DNA from: CAUZIZ01 sp965219005
GTDB lineage: Bacteria; Acidobacteriota; UBA6911; RPQK01; JAJDTT01
NCBI GenBank assembly: GCA_965219005.1
Contig: CBDCMS010000004.1
Span: forward strand, 248,001 to 312,000
DNA length: 64,000 nucleotides
Direction: 5' to 3'
Shown: positions 16,200-25,044 of the stretch, one piece after another
Layout: each line of letters starts with the position of its first letter
Position numbering within the stretch: the first letter of the stretch is position 1
Made by a program: the position numbers and the translations under genes
Notes under the pieces: generated by a model
What the model saw: the letters and a program-made list of their open reading frames with translations, nothing else
Databases searched by the model: none
Told to the model about the DNA's origin: nothing

Positions 16200-17009
16200 G
16201 TGGGATTTGGTCGCGCGCTGCTCCTAGTTTTCCAGGCTCTTCTCTACCCACAGAGCTGCGTGCTCTGCAAGAAGTGGGTTCTGAACGACGATGCCAGTCC
16301 GCTCTGTGCGGATTGTCTGGCGGCCGTACCTCGCTTTTCGGTGGGAGGTCCACGCGAGCTAGGGGTCTCGGCGCCCAGCAGAGCCGAGGGGTTCGAACTT
16401 GGCCCCCCCTGCCACTATTGTGGGATTCCTCTGCCTGGGAGTCTCATAAGGGAGTTGAACGTTTGCTCGAGCTGTAGATCCCAGCCTCCGCCATTCGATT
16501 TTGCCCGGGCACACGGACCCTATCAGGGAAGTCTTCGGACGCTGATTCGGAGCTTCAAGTTCGATGGACTAAGACGGTTGGCGTCTCCGCTAGCTTGTCT
16601 CTTGGCGGAGCGTTACCGAGAGAGCAGCCTTGGTCTGGAGCCCCGGTGGATCGTTCCGGTTCCCCTGCATCGAAAACGAAAGTTCGAACGAGGCTTTGAC
16701 CAGACGCTGCTTCTGTGCCGTGCTTTGGGGCGCCGGCTCGGCATCGGTATCTTCAAGGGGTTGCATCGGCTCAGGGATACTGCTCCACAATTCGGATTGG
16801 ACATCCGATCCAGGAAAGACAACCTACGGGGAGCGTTTGGCCTCAAGAGAGCCCAGCATCTTGAGGGACAGGATGTTTTGCTCGTGGACGACGTCTTTAC
16901 CACAGGCACGACAGTCCGCGAGATCTGTGCCCTCCTGAAGTCGGAATCCCGAGTCAGACGAATCCTGGTACTCACCCTGGCCCGTGTTCCTCTCCGGCAC
17001 CACTACTGA
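16200..17009 (+). CDS. comF: ComF-family amidophosphoribosyltransferase-like protein
   Basis: 269 residues from GTG 16200. An N-terminal double zinc ribbon (CVLCKKWV with CADC, then CHYCGIP with CSSC) is followed by the phosphoribosyltransferase fold, with SLRTLIRSFKFDGLRRLA, PVPLHRKRKFERGFDQ and the PRPP loop DVLLVDDVFTTGTT near residue 225. ComF proteins are required for DNA uptake in transformable bacteria but also occur in non-competent ones. No other competence gene is in the window, so the role stays open. Confidence 0.88.
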   Translation: MGFGRALLLVFQALLYPQSCVLCKKWVLNDDASPLCADCLAAVPRFSVGGPRELGVSAPSRAEGFELGPPCHYCGIPLPGSLIRELNVCSSCRSQPPPFDFARAHGPYQGSLRTLIRSFKFDGLRRLASPLACLLAERYRESSLGLEPRWIVPVPLHRKRKFERGFDQTLLLCRALGRRLGIGIFKGLHRLRDTAPQFGLDIRSRKDNLRGAFGLKRAQHLEGQDVLLVDDVFTTGTTVREICALLKSESRVRRILVLTLARVPLRHHY

Positions 17010-17080
17010 AAACTTCATTGGCACCTCGTATGTCCCCGTCACCAATGAATCCGTTTCCTCTTCAATAATCCAGCTCCAAG

Positions 17081-19501
17081 CTAGGATGGTGGCTTCAGAA
17101 TCAGCTTCGTCCGCGCTTCCGATAGGACCCGGTCACGATCGAGGGGGATGACATGCCGGCGCGAGGCGAGCCATTCTGGGAGCTGGTCGGCATAGTTGGG
17201 ACTACCTGGATGCCCGGATTGACCGGTGGCGTCGACGGACCGGAGCTCTGCGGGATTACTCCCCACCTCAACGACCAGCCGATAGTTGGCGCCCATTGCG
17301 GCCATGTAAGTGGGATCATAGCCGGTATTGCAGACGGTAATGCCGGATCCTCCTACGGGCTGTCCTCCTCTGTCCAGAAGCCCTCCCAGATCGCCCAGGT
17401 TCGAAAGGCAGTGGGCCAGGACGACGGTATGAATCCGGCCCCAGGACCAACTGGATATGTCTGGTCCCAATCGAGCACTGAGGTCGTCTAGTGTCTCCCT
17501 CAGGGTTGCTGAGGCGATCTGACCTCGGTCTGCGCCGGCAAACCATCCGCTGCGGTCCTCAGCGAGGAGCTCAACCGAAAGACCGGCCAAGGCTCCTGCC
17601 ATCGGTGCGACTTCATCACCCTGGAAGCGTTGGCGGGACACGGCCCGTTCCCATTTCGCGAAGAAGATCTCGAAGATGGCAGCGCCGACCTCGCCCGGAT
17701 CCATACGTCGATTCCAGGACTGGAGAAGATCGAGGGCCTTTCCAACCTCCGGGTCTTCGACGGTTTTCAGCAGTTCGAGGAGGCTCGGAATGACCTCCTC
17801 TGCTCGGAGGGAGTAGGTATCCATCTGCAACTGGGAGGAGTCGTCCCGCGACAGGAGCGGCTTCTCTTCGAGGACGCTGCGGATTCGCCGGGCCCGATAG
17901 CCGGTGGCCCAGGTTCCGGAAAGGGGATAGGGATAGTCGTCCGGCGCGTTGCGGTTGTTGGCGGTCCGAATCCACCCCTGAGGGGGATCAGACAATGCGG
18001 GCATGCCGTCGAACGGGATCAGGTCCCTCCACTGATCCACGGGATCCCAGCCCCTGCGGTAACCCCTGTTCCAGTTCTCTCGAACGGGTATGCGTCCGGC
18101 GCACTGGTAGCCTATGTGATCGTCTGTGTCTGCGAACACCCAGCTGAGCGTAGGGGCACGCCAGCCCCGGAGTGCTTCCCGGAATCCGTCGCAGCTGGTG
18201 GCGCGGTTGGCATCCAGCAGGCTCGTGACTTCGTCGCAGAATGTCGCTCCGATCCAGCGAAGCGAAACCGAGCCGGTACCTTGCCCCAGGGGGGGTAGGA
18301 TGTCGTCAACGATCGGTCCGTTGCGGGAGAAGCGCACTTCGAGATCGACCGGTTCATGGTTCTTGACGGCGATTCGCTCGACCGTGACTCGGCTTTGTTC
18401 CCACCTGCCATCATAGAGAAACTGATCGGGGTGGTCGGGATCGGTTTTCTCCTGGTAGAGGTCGCGCTGCGAGCATATGTTGTTTGTGATTCCCCAGGCT
18501 ACTTGTTCATTGCGCCCGAAAATGACCCCTGGGACACCGATATAACCGGCCCCTGCCAAATTGAACCCTGCGCCCGAGAGGTGTGCCTCATACCAGCACG
18601 AAACCGCGTTGAAGGCGATGTGAGGGTCGCTGGCCAGCAGGGGAGTGCCAGAGGCGGAGCGTCTGCTGGAAATCGCCCAGTTGTTGCTTCCCGAGGGGTC
18701 GTCGGGATCGCCCACGACATTGCTCGGACCCTCCACGCCTGACCTTGAAGCCTTATAGGAACCCGGTGGGAGAATGCACTCGTCGCTGGCCTCGCCGCTG
18801 AGAAACGCTTCATAAAGGGGACCCTCACCTAGAGTCCGGCGCGCTACCTCGGGAAGAACGATCACCGGAAGACGCACAGTCAAGTAGTACTGGAACTCAA
18901 CCCAGATACAAATCGAGTCCAAAGGGTTCCACTTCTCCGGCTCGTATCCCAGCAGTGAGAATTCGATGGGCAGACGATCCCCACAGGCTGTCCTGGCAGC
19001 ATTGATCCCGTCAGAGAAAGACTGGAGTCTCTTCAGGGTTTTGGCGGGAAATCTCTTCAGATTGGATTTGGCGATGCGACGGAAGCCTAAGGTGCGCGCG
19101 ACGGTGTCGCGCTGCAGCGCGGTCACGGCATCGCCGGTCGCCCTGGGCCGGATTGCGGGTCCCAGGATCTCTGATAGCCGACCGTGCGCCTGCCTCCGAA
19201 AATAGTCGAGTTGCCACAGTCGATCCTGTCCCATGGCGTAGCCATAGCCGAAGAAGAGATCGTATTCGCCCTCGGCGAAAATATGTGGGATTCCCCACTT
19301 GTCCCTGAAGATTTCGGCCCCACTTTCCACATCCGCAGTGGCGCTGCCGGTGAGGTCCGGCAGGCGCGACTTGATCTGCCGATGCCACCAGGAGTCGAAC
19401 TGTTCAGTGGTGAAACCGGCTTGGGCCCGAAGGGTGTCCAGGAGGACACCGGATCCCAGGAGTGCGAGCAGATCCTGCTCGGATGGGGTGGCTGAGGGCA
19501 T
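17081..19501 (-). CDS. Penicillin acylase family N-terminal-nucleophile hydrolase
   Basis: 806 residues from ATG 19501 (TTG at 19510 also possible). Early motif IFRDKWGIPHIFAEGEYDLF, then FGYGYAMGQDRLWQLDYFRR, matches the family N-terminus. The autocatalytic cleavage site is PSGSNNWAISSRR near residue 272, where Ser becomes the new N-terminus and nucleophile. LASDPHIAF and WGITNNICSQRDLYQE follow. No signal peptide is evident, unlike classical periplasmic acylases, so it may act in the cytoplasm. Members cleave amide bonds of beta-lactams, acyl-homoserine lactones or other N-acyl compounds; the substrate here is unknown. It lies about 60 bp after the DksA-like gene on the same strand. Confidence 0.87.
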   Translation of the reverse strand: MPSATPSEQDLLALLGSGVLLDTLRAQAGFTTEQFDSWWHRQIKSRLPDLTGSATADVESGAEIFRDKWGIPHIFAEGEYDLFFGYGYAMGQDRLWQLDYFRRQAHGRLSEILGPAIRPRATGDAVTALQRDTVARTLGFRRIAKSNLKRFPAKTLKRLQSFSDGINAARTACGDRLPIEFSLLGYEPEKWNPLDSICIWVEFQYYLTVRLPVIVLPEVARRTLGEGPLYEAFLSGEASDECILPPGSYKASRSGVEGPSNVVGDPDDPSGSNNWAISSRRSASGTPLLASDPHIAFNAVSCWYEAHLSGAGFNLAGAGYIGVPGVIFGRNEQVAWGITNNICSQRDLYQEKTDPDHPDQFLYDGRWEQSRVTVERIAVKNHEPVDLEVRFSRNGPIVDDILPPLGQGTGSVSLRWIGATFCDEVTSLLDANRATSCDGFREALRGWRAPTLSWVFADTDDHIGYQCAGRIPVRENWNRGYRRGWDPVDQWRDLIPFDGMPALSDPPQGWIRTANNRNAPDDYPYPLSGTWATGYRARRIRSVLEEKPLLSRDDSSQLQMDTYSLRAEEVIPSLLELLKTVEDPEVGKALDLLQSWNRRMDPGEVGAAIFEIFFAKWERAVSRQRFQGDEVAPMAGALAGLSVELLAEDRSGWFAGADRGQIASATLRETLDDLSARLGPDISSWSWGRIHTVVLAHCLSNLGDLGGLLDRGGQPVGGSGITVCNTGYDPTYMAAMGANYRLVVEVGSNPAELRSVDATGQSGHPGSPNYADQLPEWLASRRHVIPLDRDRVLSEARTKLILKPPS

Positions 19502-19539
19502 TGTGAACAAGTCAGCGACTCAGGCAAGGGCGCCTGGAC

Positions 19540-19566
19540 CTAGTACGCTATGCTACAGCATACTAG
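19540..19566 (-). terminator. Hairpin at the 3' end of the DksA-like gene
   Basis: CTAGTACGCT and AGCATACTAG pair with one mismatch around a seven-base loop, overlapping the dksA-like stop codon. No T-run follows, so termination efficiency is uncertain. Confidence 0.4.
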
Positions 19567-19943
19567 AGCCTGCCCTGTTCTTCCAGTTCCTGGCAGGCGA
19601 GACAGAGCTTGGCCCAGGGCACGGCCTCAAGCCGCTTTCGATTGACGATCTCACCACAATTGGAACATTCTCCGAAGGAGCTGTCTTCAATTCGCTCCAA
19701 TGCTTCGTCGATGGCTTGGATGAAGAGTCTTTCCTGGTTGCTACGGCTGAACAGGAACTCCTTTGTATAGGAGCTGGAAGCCTTATCGACGATGTCCATC
19801 GCCTCGCTCTCGCTATCAATTTCACGGCCGTAGCTCTGGCTCTTCTGCAGGAGTTCAACCAGCTCCGATTTCTTTTCTTCGAGCGTTTTCTTGAATTGGT
19901 TCAGGTCTTTCTTCTTGAGATGGTCCGAATTCTTCACTGCCAT
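19563..19943 (-). CDS. DksA/TraR-family zinc-finger protein
   Basis: 126 residues from ATG 19943, preceded by GGAGG; a longer frame exists but lacks support. A coiled coil (LKKKDLNQFKKTLEEKKSEL) leads to ALERIEDSSFGECSNCGEIV and KLCLACQELEEQ, the C4 zinc finger of DksA/TraR proteins, which bind the secondary channel of RNA polymerase with ppGpp. It starts 13 bp after the rlmH stop and is probably co-transcribed with it. DksA paralogues of this length are often general regulators in this type of genome. Confidence 0.85.
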   Translation of the reverse strand: MAVKNSDHLKKKDLNQFKKTLEEKKSELVELLQKSQSYGREIDSESEAMDIVDKASSSYTKEFLFSRSNQERLFIQAIDEALERIEDSSFGECSNCGEIVNRKRLEAVPWAKLCLACQELEEQGRL

Positions 19944-19956
19944 TCCGAAACCTCCG

Positions 19957-20424
19957 TTACTTATGGTAAGGAACGCGACTGACAATGGTTACAGCCCGAT
20001 ATACCTGTTCCAGAAGAACGACACGGGCCAGTTCGTGGGGGAGGGTCAAGCTGCTCAGCGACCACTTCAGGTTTGCCCCATCCTTGATCTGGTCGGGAAG
20101 GCCGCTAGAGCCACCCGCCACAAACGTTATCCCGGCTTTGCCCTGGTTCAACAGTCCTTCAAAGAGTCGGGCGAAATCGGGACTCGAATATTCGCGTCCT
20201 TTCTCGTCAAGAGCTATCAAATAAGTATTGTGTGATATTTTCTCCTCGAGCAGCAGTGCCTCGCGCCTGAAAGCCCTTTTCTCTTGGTGCCTGATCCTTT
20301 TTATCTCCGGTACAAAAGACCGGCTGCAAGGGAAGAAGTGTTTGAGCCTCTTCAGGTACCGTTCCTCCATTGGAAGGAGATAGGGATCCTTGGTTTCTCC
20401 AATCCATATGAACTTGAGCCTCAC
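19957..20424 (-). CDS. rlmH: 23S rRNA pseudouridine-1915 N3-methyltransferase RlmH
   Basis: 155 residues, the family length. Start MRLKFIWIGETKDPYL; SPOUT-fold knot region with LIALDEKGREYSS, ITFVAGGSSGLPDQIKDGA and the C-terminus LPHELARVVLLEQVYRA. It methylates the pseudouridine in helix 69 of 23S rRNA. In most bacteria it follows rsfS; here a repeat and an IS1595 copy (20425-22176) lie between them, so it likely depends on a new promoter or read-through. Confidence 0.95.
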   Translation of the reverse strand: MRLKFIWIGETKDPYLLPMEERYLKRLKHFFPCSRSFVPEIKRIRHQEKRAFRREALLLEEKISHNTYLIALDEKGREYSSPDFARLFEGLLNQGKAGITFVAGGSSGLPDQIKDGANLKWSLSSLTLPHELARVVLLEQVYRAVTIVSRVPYHK

Positions 20425-20786
20425 AGAAAAGAACTCCTTATACTAGATTTTTCCCGCCGGAACAATAACGGTTTGAGCAAGAACGTCTTTGCGGGGTTGG
20501 TGTCAGGATTCGTGTGGATTTCAGGACGTTAGCTCGGCTGATCCTTCGAGCAGGCATTGCCGAGAAAGGGGGAGCCTGAAGCGCAAGCGAGGGGTTGGCG
20601 ACGGCGAGATTGTGCCCTCGTCCGCTCCCTACTACGGAACTTGTCCTCGTCCTGCTGACAGTTGAGATCCGTCTTGGCTCTCCCGTGATCCTCGTTTGCG
20701 GCTCTGACTCTGGCGACTCTTGCATCATCTTCTACGCCCTGAAGTTTCAGGTTAGTCCCGCCCCCAGTGATGCTGGCCCCATTCGA
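20425..20786. other. Repeat-bearing intergenic stretch, no gene
   Basis: Contains AGCCTGAAGCGCAAGCGAGG (20574-20593), repeated at 22105, and CTGAAGTTTCAG palindromes near 20740. Ends in GGCCCCATTCGA directly before the IS; the same bases follow the other IS copy in reverse orientation. Confidence 0.6.
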
Positions 20787-21796
20787 GAATCTGGTTATGC
20801 ACTTAACTCCGGATAGGTGACGGTGGGATAGAGCGAACAGGCTGTCAGGAGACGGTCGAAGAGCTCGGATTCCCAGAAACGACGATTGAAACGGTAACAA
20901 AACTCAGCCAGGTAACGTTGAAGGTGCTTGAGGCTGACCGCTTTCTGAGTCCCTTGGAGCTGAGTCTTGCAGTTGGAAATGAGGGTGTGAACCCATGGGA
21001 ACTGTTCAAAACCCATCCCCACCCACTCGAGCCGGACGCGTTCATGCTGGTAGCCGGCTTGAGCTAAACCGACAAACGCGTGATAGGCGTCGCTTCGGAT
21101 CTGAGCTCCGGGGTCGATCCTCGCCCAGGCGACCCGCTTCACATTGTCGCTGGTTATGTTATCGACCACATCCAGACTTAGAAACCTCGGCCCCCCGGCT
21201 TTCGTTATCTCCACCGCGCGGCCAGAACTTTGGCCTTGCCTTCGGTCCCTCGTCCTCGCTTGCGACCCCGACGATTTCTCCCTCGTCGTCGGCCTCCAAA
21301 GAAAGAGTCATCCAGCTCCACCAGGTGACTTAACTGGTAGCAGTCATTACGTTTGGCCATGGCTTGTCGGATCTTATGTCCCATCATCCAGACCGTCCGA
21401 TAGCTTCCGATTCCCAGCAGCTTCTGCAGTCCCTTCATCGAGTAGCCCGCTTTGCAACGGCTCATCAAGAAGATGGTCCAAAACCAATATCTCAGGGGCA
21501 CCCGCGTCTTGTGGAAAATCGTCCCGGCGGTGGAAGAAGCCTGATACCGGCATTGGCGACACTCCATCAATCGCCGGTGCTGCAACCAGTAGCCTCCTTG
21601 ACCCCCACAACGGGGACAGACAAATCCTTCCGGCCAGCGTTTCTGCATCAGGTAACTCAGACAAGCTTCTTCTGTGGCAAAACGCTCTTGAAACTCCAAC
21701 AAATTCATCTTTTCGTACATCCACTCACCTCCTGTCTCTCACCTTTTTTACTAGGTGGTGGTGACTTTTTCCGGAGTTAAGTGCATAACCAGATTC
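20787..21796 (-). mobile_element. IS1595-family insertion sequence, defective copy
   Basis: 1010 bp between inverted 27-bp ends that begin GAATCTGGTTATGCACTTAA. The transposase is frameshifted by a CG duplication (CCGCGCGG instead of CCGCGG) near 21217. The element is otherwise nearly identical to the intact copy at 36912. No 8-bp target duplication is visible; instead both copies sit in the same surrounding repeat. Confidence 0.9.
20795..21720 (-). pseudogene. IS1595 transposase, frameshifted
   Basis: The first 171 residues (zinc ribbon CPRC...CRQC, then SRCKAGYSMKGLQKLLG and VELDDSFFGGRRRGRNRRG) read correctly, then a 2-bp insertion at AAAGTTCTGGCCGCGCGG shifts the frame. The remainder (VEITKAGGPRFLSLDVVDN to the end) continues in another frame. 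Inactive unless frameshifted back. Confidence 0.9.
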
Positions 21797-22048
21797 GAGA
21801 AAGAAACTTCAGTCGGGGATAGGGGAGATTCTGCTGTTGTTCAGCTCGCTCCCGCCTTCGTCGTCCTCGACAGCCGGAACTGGGGTTCCTATTGCTGACC
21901 GGTCAAGTCGTTCGCGGCTCTGCCGGACTTGGCTTCGCAATGCTGGCAGTCTATTCGTGCACGGCAACACTCTTTCCGATCACTGTTCACTGCTCACTCC
22001 ACTACTGTTCAACCCACTACTGCTCACTATTCAAGTTTCAGCTTAGCT
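21797..22048 (+). repeat. Dispersed repeat R, copy beside IS copy 1
   Basis: Starts GAAAGAAACTTCAGTCGGGG and contains GAACTGGGGTTCCTATTGCT, TGCCGGACTTGG, CTTCGCAATG and ends CTCACTATTCAAGTTTCAG. The reverse complement of 36700-36911 aligns along its length with many differences, and a fragment occurs near 4230-4305. Noncoding. 22049-22176 holds no gene; it carries the AAGCGCAAGCGAGGGGTTGG motif also seen at 20580. Confidence 0.75.
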
Positions 22049-22176
22049 CGACCCGCGGCTGCGCCGGATCGTACATGAAAGAAACTCCTCGAGCCATGGA
22101 AGCCTGAAGCGCAAGCGAGGGGTTGGGGACCGGAACAAATGTCCGCGAATCCGGCGGCTAGCTCTGAAGTTTCAGT

Positions 22177-22536
22177 CTAGGCTTGGAGAGCTGTAGGTTC
22201 CAACGGGATCCCGTCGCTCCAGAGCTTCTCCAACTGGTAGAACTCGCGGGCTCGAACCGAGAAGATGTGGACAACGAACTCTAGATAGTCGATCAGGATC
22301 CATTCCGCTTGTGGGTAGCCCTCTACGTGGCTGGGTAGGAGGCTGTCCTCCTTCTTCAGCCTGGTAAGTATTTCGTCACAAATGGCCTGGTTCTGCTTCG
22401 TGTTGAATCCATGACAGAGGACGAAAAAGTCGCTGAAGGAGGAGAGGTCGGAGATATCCAGTAGCAGAAGGCCGTCCCCTTGCTTGTCGTCAATGAGCCT
22501 GGAGATTTTCGACAGAACGGCTTTGGTTTCGTTCAT
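22177..22536 (-). CDS. rsfS: Ribosomal silencing factor RsfS
   Basis: 119 residues of the Iojap/DUF143 family: ISRLIDDKQGDGLLLLDISD, SFSDFFVLCHGFN, VEGYPQAEWILIDYLEFVVH and IFSVRAREFYQLEKLWSD. It binds L14 on the 50S subunit and blocks 30S joining in starvation. It overlaps the end of nadD by 47 bp, so the two are translationally linked. Downstream the ancestral partner rlmH is cut off by repeats and an IS. Confidence 0.95.
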   Translation of the reverse strand: MNETKAVLSKISRLIDDKQGDGLLLLDISDLSSFSDFFVLCHGFNTKQNQAICDEILTRLKKEDSLLPSHVEGYPQAEWILIDYLEFVVHIFSVRAREFYQLEKLWSDGIPLEPTALQA

Positions 22537-23170
22537 AGAGCCTATACTCTCGGATGTACTGGAGCACGAGTCCAGAGATGCTCTCTGGGTCGGGAGTCTG
22601 CCCCACCGCGATTGCTTCCCGGATGTGGGTCGAACTGGTCGGAGGGGCTTCGATGTTGATGAGAAAAGATTGACCCGTCTGGATGATCGGTTTCTCTGAT
22701 GCCGACACCACCTTGATGCTTTTTCTGGCTGCCTCGTTGATCTTCAGTTGTTCGAGATCAGCTTCGGATCGGGTTCGTTGGACAAAGACGAAGCAATGCT
22801 CGCTGAGTAGGGTAGCATAATCCTTCCACAGGTGGATCTCCTTGAGCGAGTCACTTCCAGCGATAAAGCAAAAGCGATCCTCGGGATGAAGATCACGCAA
22901 GCGCTCCAGAGTTGTGACCGTATAGGAGGGCACCCCTTCTTCCAGCTCCAGGAGTGAGGCGCTGAGGCGCTCCTCATAGAGAAGGTCGAGGACCACCATC
23001 GCGTAGCGGTGGAAAGAGCTGGTCGTGCGGAAGGTTTCTTTGTGGGGCGGCAGATTGGACACCATGAAGAGGACCTGGTCCAGGCCGAAGATCTCCCTTA
23101 TGCGGTGTGCGATAAAGGTATGGCACCGGTGTATGGGATCGAAGGTGCCACCCAGGATACCCAGGTTCAT
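22490..23170 (-). CDS. nadD: Nicotinate-mononucleotide adenylyltransferase
   Basis: 226 residues from ATG 23170, whose ATGA overlaps the obgE stop; an upstream ATG at 23191 lies inside obgE and is less likely. Nucleotidyltransferase motif GILGGTFDPIHRCH, substrate loop NLPPHK, FIAGSDSLKEIHLWKDY, and the second signature SSTHIRE. It makes deamido-NAD from NaMN and ATP and so works with NadA, also encoded here at 30475. Part of the rplU-rpmA-obgE-nadD-rsfS unit. Confidence 0.95.
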   Translation of the reverse strand: MNLGILGGTFDPIHRCHTFIAHRIREIFGLDQVLFMVSNLPPHKETFRTTSSFHRYAMVVLDLLYEERLSASLLELEEGVPSYTVTTLERLRDLHPEDRFCFIAGSDSLKEIHLWKDYATLLSEHCFVFVQRTRSEADLEQLKINEAARKSIKVVSASEKPIIQTGQSFLINIEAPPTSSTHIREAIAVGQTPDPESISGLVLQYIREYRLYERNQSRSVENLQAH

Positions 23171-24165
23171 CCCTGTTTTTCTCCCAGCCATTTTGCAATT
23201 GCCTGTTTCAGATCAGGCAACCCTTCGCCGGTTGCTGCAGAGATCTGGCTGAAGGGAAGACCCTTATCGACACAGTATGACTGCAAGCGCTCCAGCCTTT
23301 CGGGTTCAGCTGCATCCATTTTCGAGGCTGCGATGATCTGGGGCTTCTGCAGCAGCGTCGCATCGTACAATTCGAGTTCCTGCATGATCGTATGTACTGA
23401 GTCGATTGGATCGTTCTGCTCGGCACCACTCACATCGACCAAGTGGACCAACAGGCGGCATCGCTCGATGTGTCTCAGAAACTGATCCCCCAGCCCATGA
23501 CCCGAGTGTGCTCCCTCGATCAAGCCCGGGACATCGGCAACCACAAAGGTGTCGTAGTCCGTCCACGAAACCACCCCCAGGTTTGGAGTGAGCGTGGTGA
23601 AGGGATAGTCCGCGATCTTGGGTTTGGCGCTCGAGAGAGCCGAAATGAGCGTAGACTTGCCGGCATTTGGCAAGCCTATCAAAGCCACGTCCGCGAGGAC
23701 CTTCAGTTCCAGTAGAAGGGTCAATTCCTCGCCGGGATCGCCTCGGCTTCGCCGTCGAGGAGCGCGATCGGTAGCGGTCGCGAAGGCAGCGTTGCCTTTT
23801 CCTCCCTTGCCCCCGCTAGCTGCCAATTGCACCTGACCGGGAGCCTCGAAATCGAAGAGGAGGTCCCCAGACTCGTCGCAGATCTGGGTCCCTACAGGAA
23901 ACTCGATGGTGAGGTCCTTGCCCTGCTTGCCCTGCCGGTCATTACCCGACCCATGCGAGCCTTTTCCGGCCTTGAAATGCTGGTTGAATCGGAAGGGAAG
24001 GAGGGTGTTCAGATGTTCTGTGCTGCGGAAATAGATGTCTCCGCCATCGCCTCCATTGCCGCCACTCGGCCCCCCGAAGGGAACATACTTCTCGCGCCTG
24101 AAAGCGATGCATCCGTCGCCGCCATCCCCGGCTTTTACGAAGATCTTCGCACGGTCGAGAAACAT
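23167..24165 (-). CDS. obgE: Obg/CgtA GTPase
   Basis: 332 residues. The glycine-rich Obg fold covers residues 1-158 (KAGDGGDGCIAFRREKYVPF, GGPSGGNGGDGG). The G domain has the P-loop GLPNAGKST near 164, switch II DVPGLIEGAHSGHGLG, and SKMDAAEP in place of NKxD. The C-terminal OCT domain is missing, as in many phyla. It acts in 50S assembly and stringent control. It lies 55 bp after rpmA and overlaps nadD by four bases. Confidence 0.96.
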   Translation of the reverse strand: MFLDRAKIFVKAGDGGDGCIAFRREKYVPFGGPSGGNGGDGGDIYFRSTEHLNTLLPFRFNQHFKAGKGSHGSGNDRQGKQGKDLTIEFPVGTQICDESGDLLFDFEAPGQVQLAASGGKGGKGNAAFATATDRAPRRRSRGDPGEELTLLLELKVLADVALIGLPNAGKSTLISALSSAKPKIADYPFTTLTPNLGVVSWTDYDTFVVADVPGLIEGAHSGHGLGDQFLRHIERCRLLVHLVDVSGAEQNDPIDSVHTIMQELELYDATLLQKPQIIAASKMDAAEPERLERLQSYCVDKGLPFSQISAATGEGLPDLKQAIAKWLGEKQG

Positions 24166-24220
24166 AGCGACGCGGCCCGGAAAGATAAAGGGGGAGGAAT
24201 CCAGACCGTATGAGGTGGGT

Positions 24221-24478
24221 TTAGCTCTGTGCCATTACGTGGACGAACTTTCCCAGGGACCCACGGTTCTGGAACTTCACTGTGCCCGTAATCTTGGCGA
24301 AAAGACTGTCGTCGTGGCCGCGTCCCACGTTGGAACCTGGTTTGAGGGGTGTACCTCTTTGCCGGACAAGGATCGATCCTGCTGTCACCAGCTGACCGTC
24401 AAACCTCTTCACTCCGAGCCGCTTCGCCTGACTATCTCGCCCATTTCGAGAGCTTCCGAGACCCTTCTTGTGTGCCAT
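24221..24478 (-). CDS. rpmA: 50S ribosomal protein L27
   Basis: 85 residues, MAHKKGLGSSRNGRDSQAKR start, then LGVKRFDGQLVTAGSILVRQ and NVGRGHDDSLFA. The first residues are the flexible tail that reaches the peptidyl transferase centre. No N-terminal cleavable extension of the Firmicutes type. Six bp after rplU. Confidence 0.97.
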   Translation of the reverse strand: MAHKKGLGSSRNGRDSQAKRLGVKRFDGQLVTAGSILVRQRGTPLKPGSNVGRGHDDSLFAKITGTVKFQNRGSLGKFVHVMAQS

Positions 24479-24484
24479 TGAGGT

Positions 24485-24988
24485 TTAATCTTCCTTCCCT
24501 TTAGCGGGGGCTGCTTTCTTGGCTTGAGTCTTGGCCGGACTTGGCTTTTTGACGGCGGGTTTCGACTCAGACTTGGCGGTTGCCGCCTTTGTTGTTTTTT
24601 TCGCGGCGCTGGACTTCGGCTTGGGTGCGGTCTTCTTCTCGGTAGAAGTAGACTCTTTCGACTCGGTTTTCTTCGAGCCCAGAGCTATCTTGTCAATCTG
24701 GACCTGGGTGAAAAGCTGGCGATGTCCCGTCTTTCGCCGGTACATCTTGCGCCGCTTCATTTTGAAAACAAGGATCTTGTCCCCTTTGCCCTGTTCGACG
24801 ATAGTGCCCACGACCTTGGCGCCCGGAAGCTTGGGTTGGCCGACCTGCACGGAGTCGTCAGCCCCGACCAAAAGCACTTCATCGAAGCTGACTTCCTGGC
24901 CCACTTCTCCGCTCAGGCGTTCCAGGTTGAGCCGGTCACCCTCAGTCACACGGTACTGCTTTCCGCCGCTTTGAATTATGGCGTACAA
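24485..24988 (-). CDS. rplU: 50S ribosomal protein L21 with long basic tail
   Basis: 167 residues. Residues 1-104 are canonical L21 (MYAIIQSGGKQYRVTEGDRL ... KRRKMYRRKTGHRQLFT). The remaining 63 are a Lys/Ala/Ser/Pro/Thr low-complexity tail (KKTTKAATAKSESKPAVKKP) unlike the standard protein. Such histone-like tails may add RNA or DNA binding. First gene of the rplU-rpmA-obgE-nadD-rsfS unit; the intergenic region 24989-25173 should carry its promoter. Confidence 0.95.
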   Translation of the reverse strand: MYAIIQSGGKQYRVTEGDRLNLERLSGEVGQEVSFDEVLLVGADDSVQVGQPKLPGAKVVGTIVEQGKGDKILVFKMKRRKMYRRKTGHRQLFTQVQIDKIALGSKKTESKESTSTEKKTAPKPKSSAAKKTTKAATAKSESKPAVKKPSPAKTQAKKAAPAKGKED

Positions 24989-25003
24989 GTCATTTCCTCC
25001 TTA

Positions 25004-25044
25004 GTACACTGCAGTACACTGCCGTGTTTACGTTCCAGTGTACT
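25004..25044. repeat. AGTACACT/AGTGTACT palindromes upstream of rplU
   Basis: AGTACACTGCAGTACACTGC followed by CCAGTGTACT can form a hairpin about 15 bp before the rplU start. The 15-mer ACGTTCCAGTGTACT (25030-25044) recurs exactly at 50263-50277. It could be a leader structure of the ribosomal operon or a small dispersed repeat. Confidence 0.5.
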
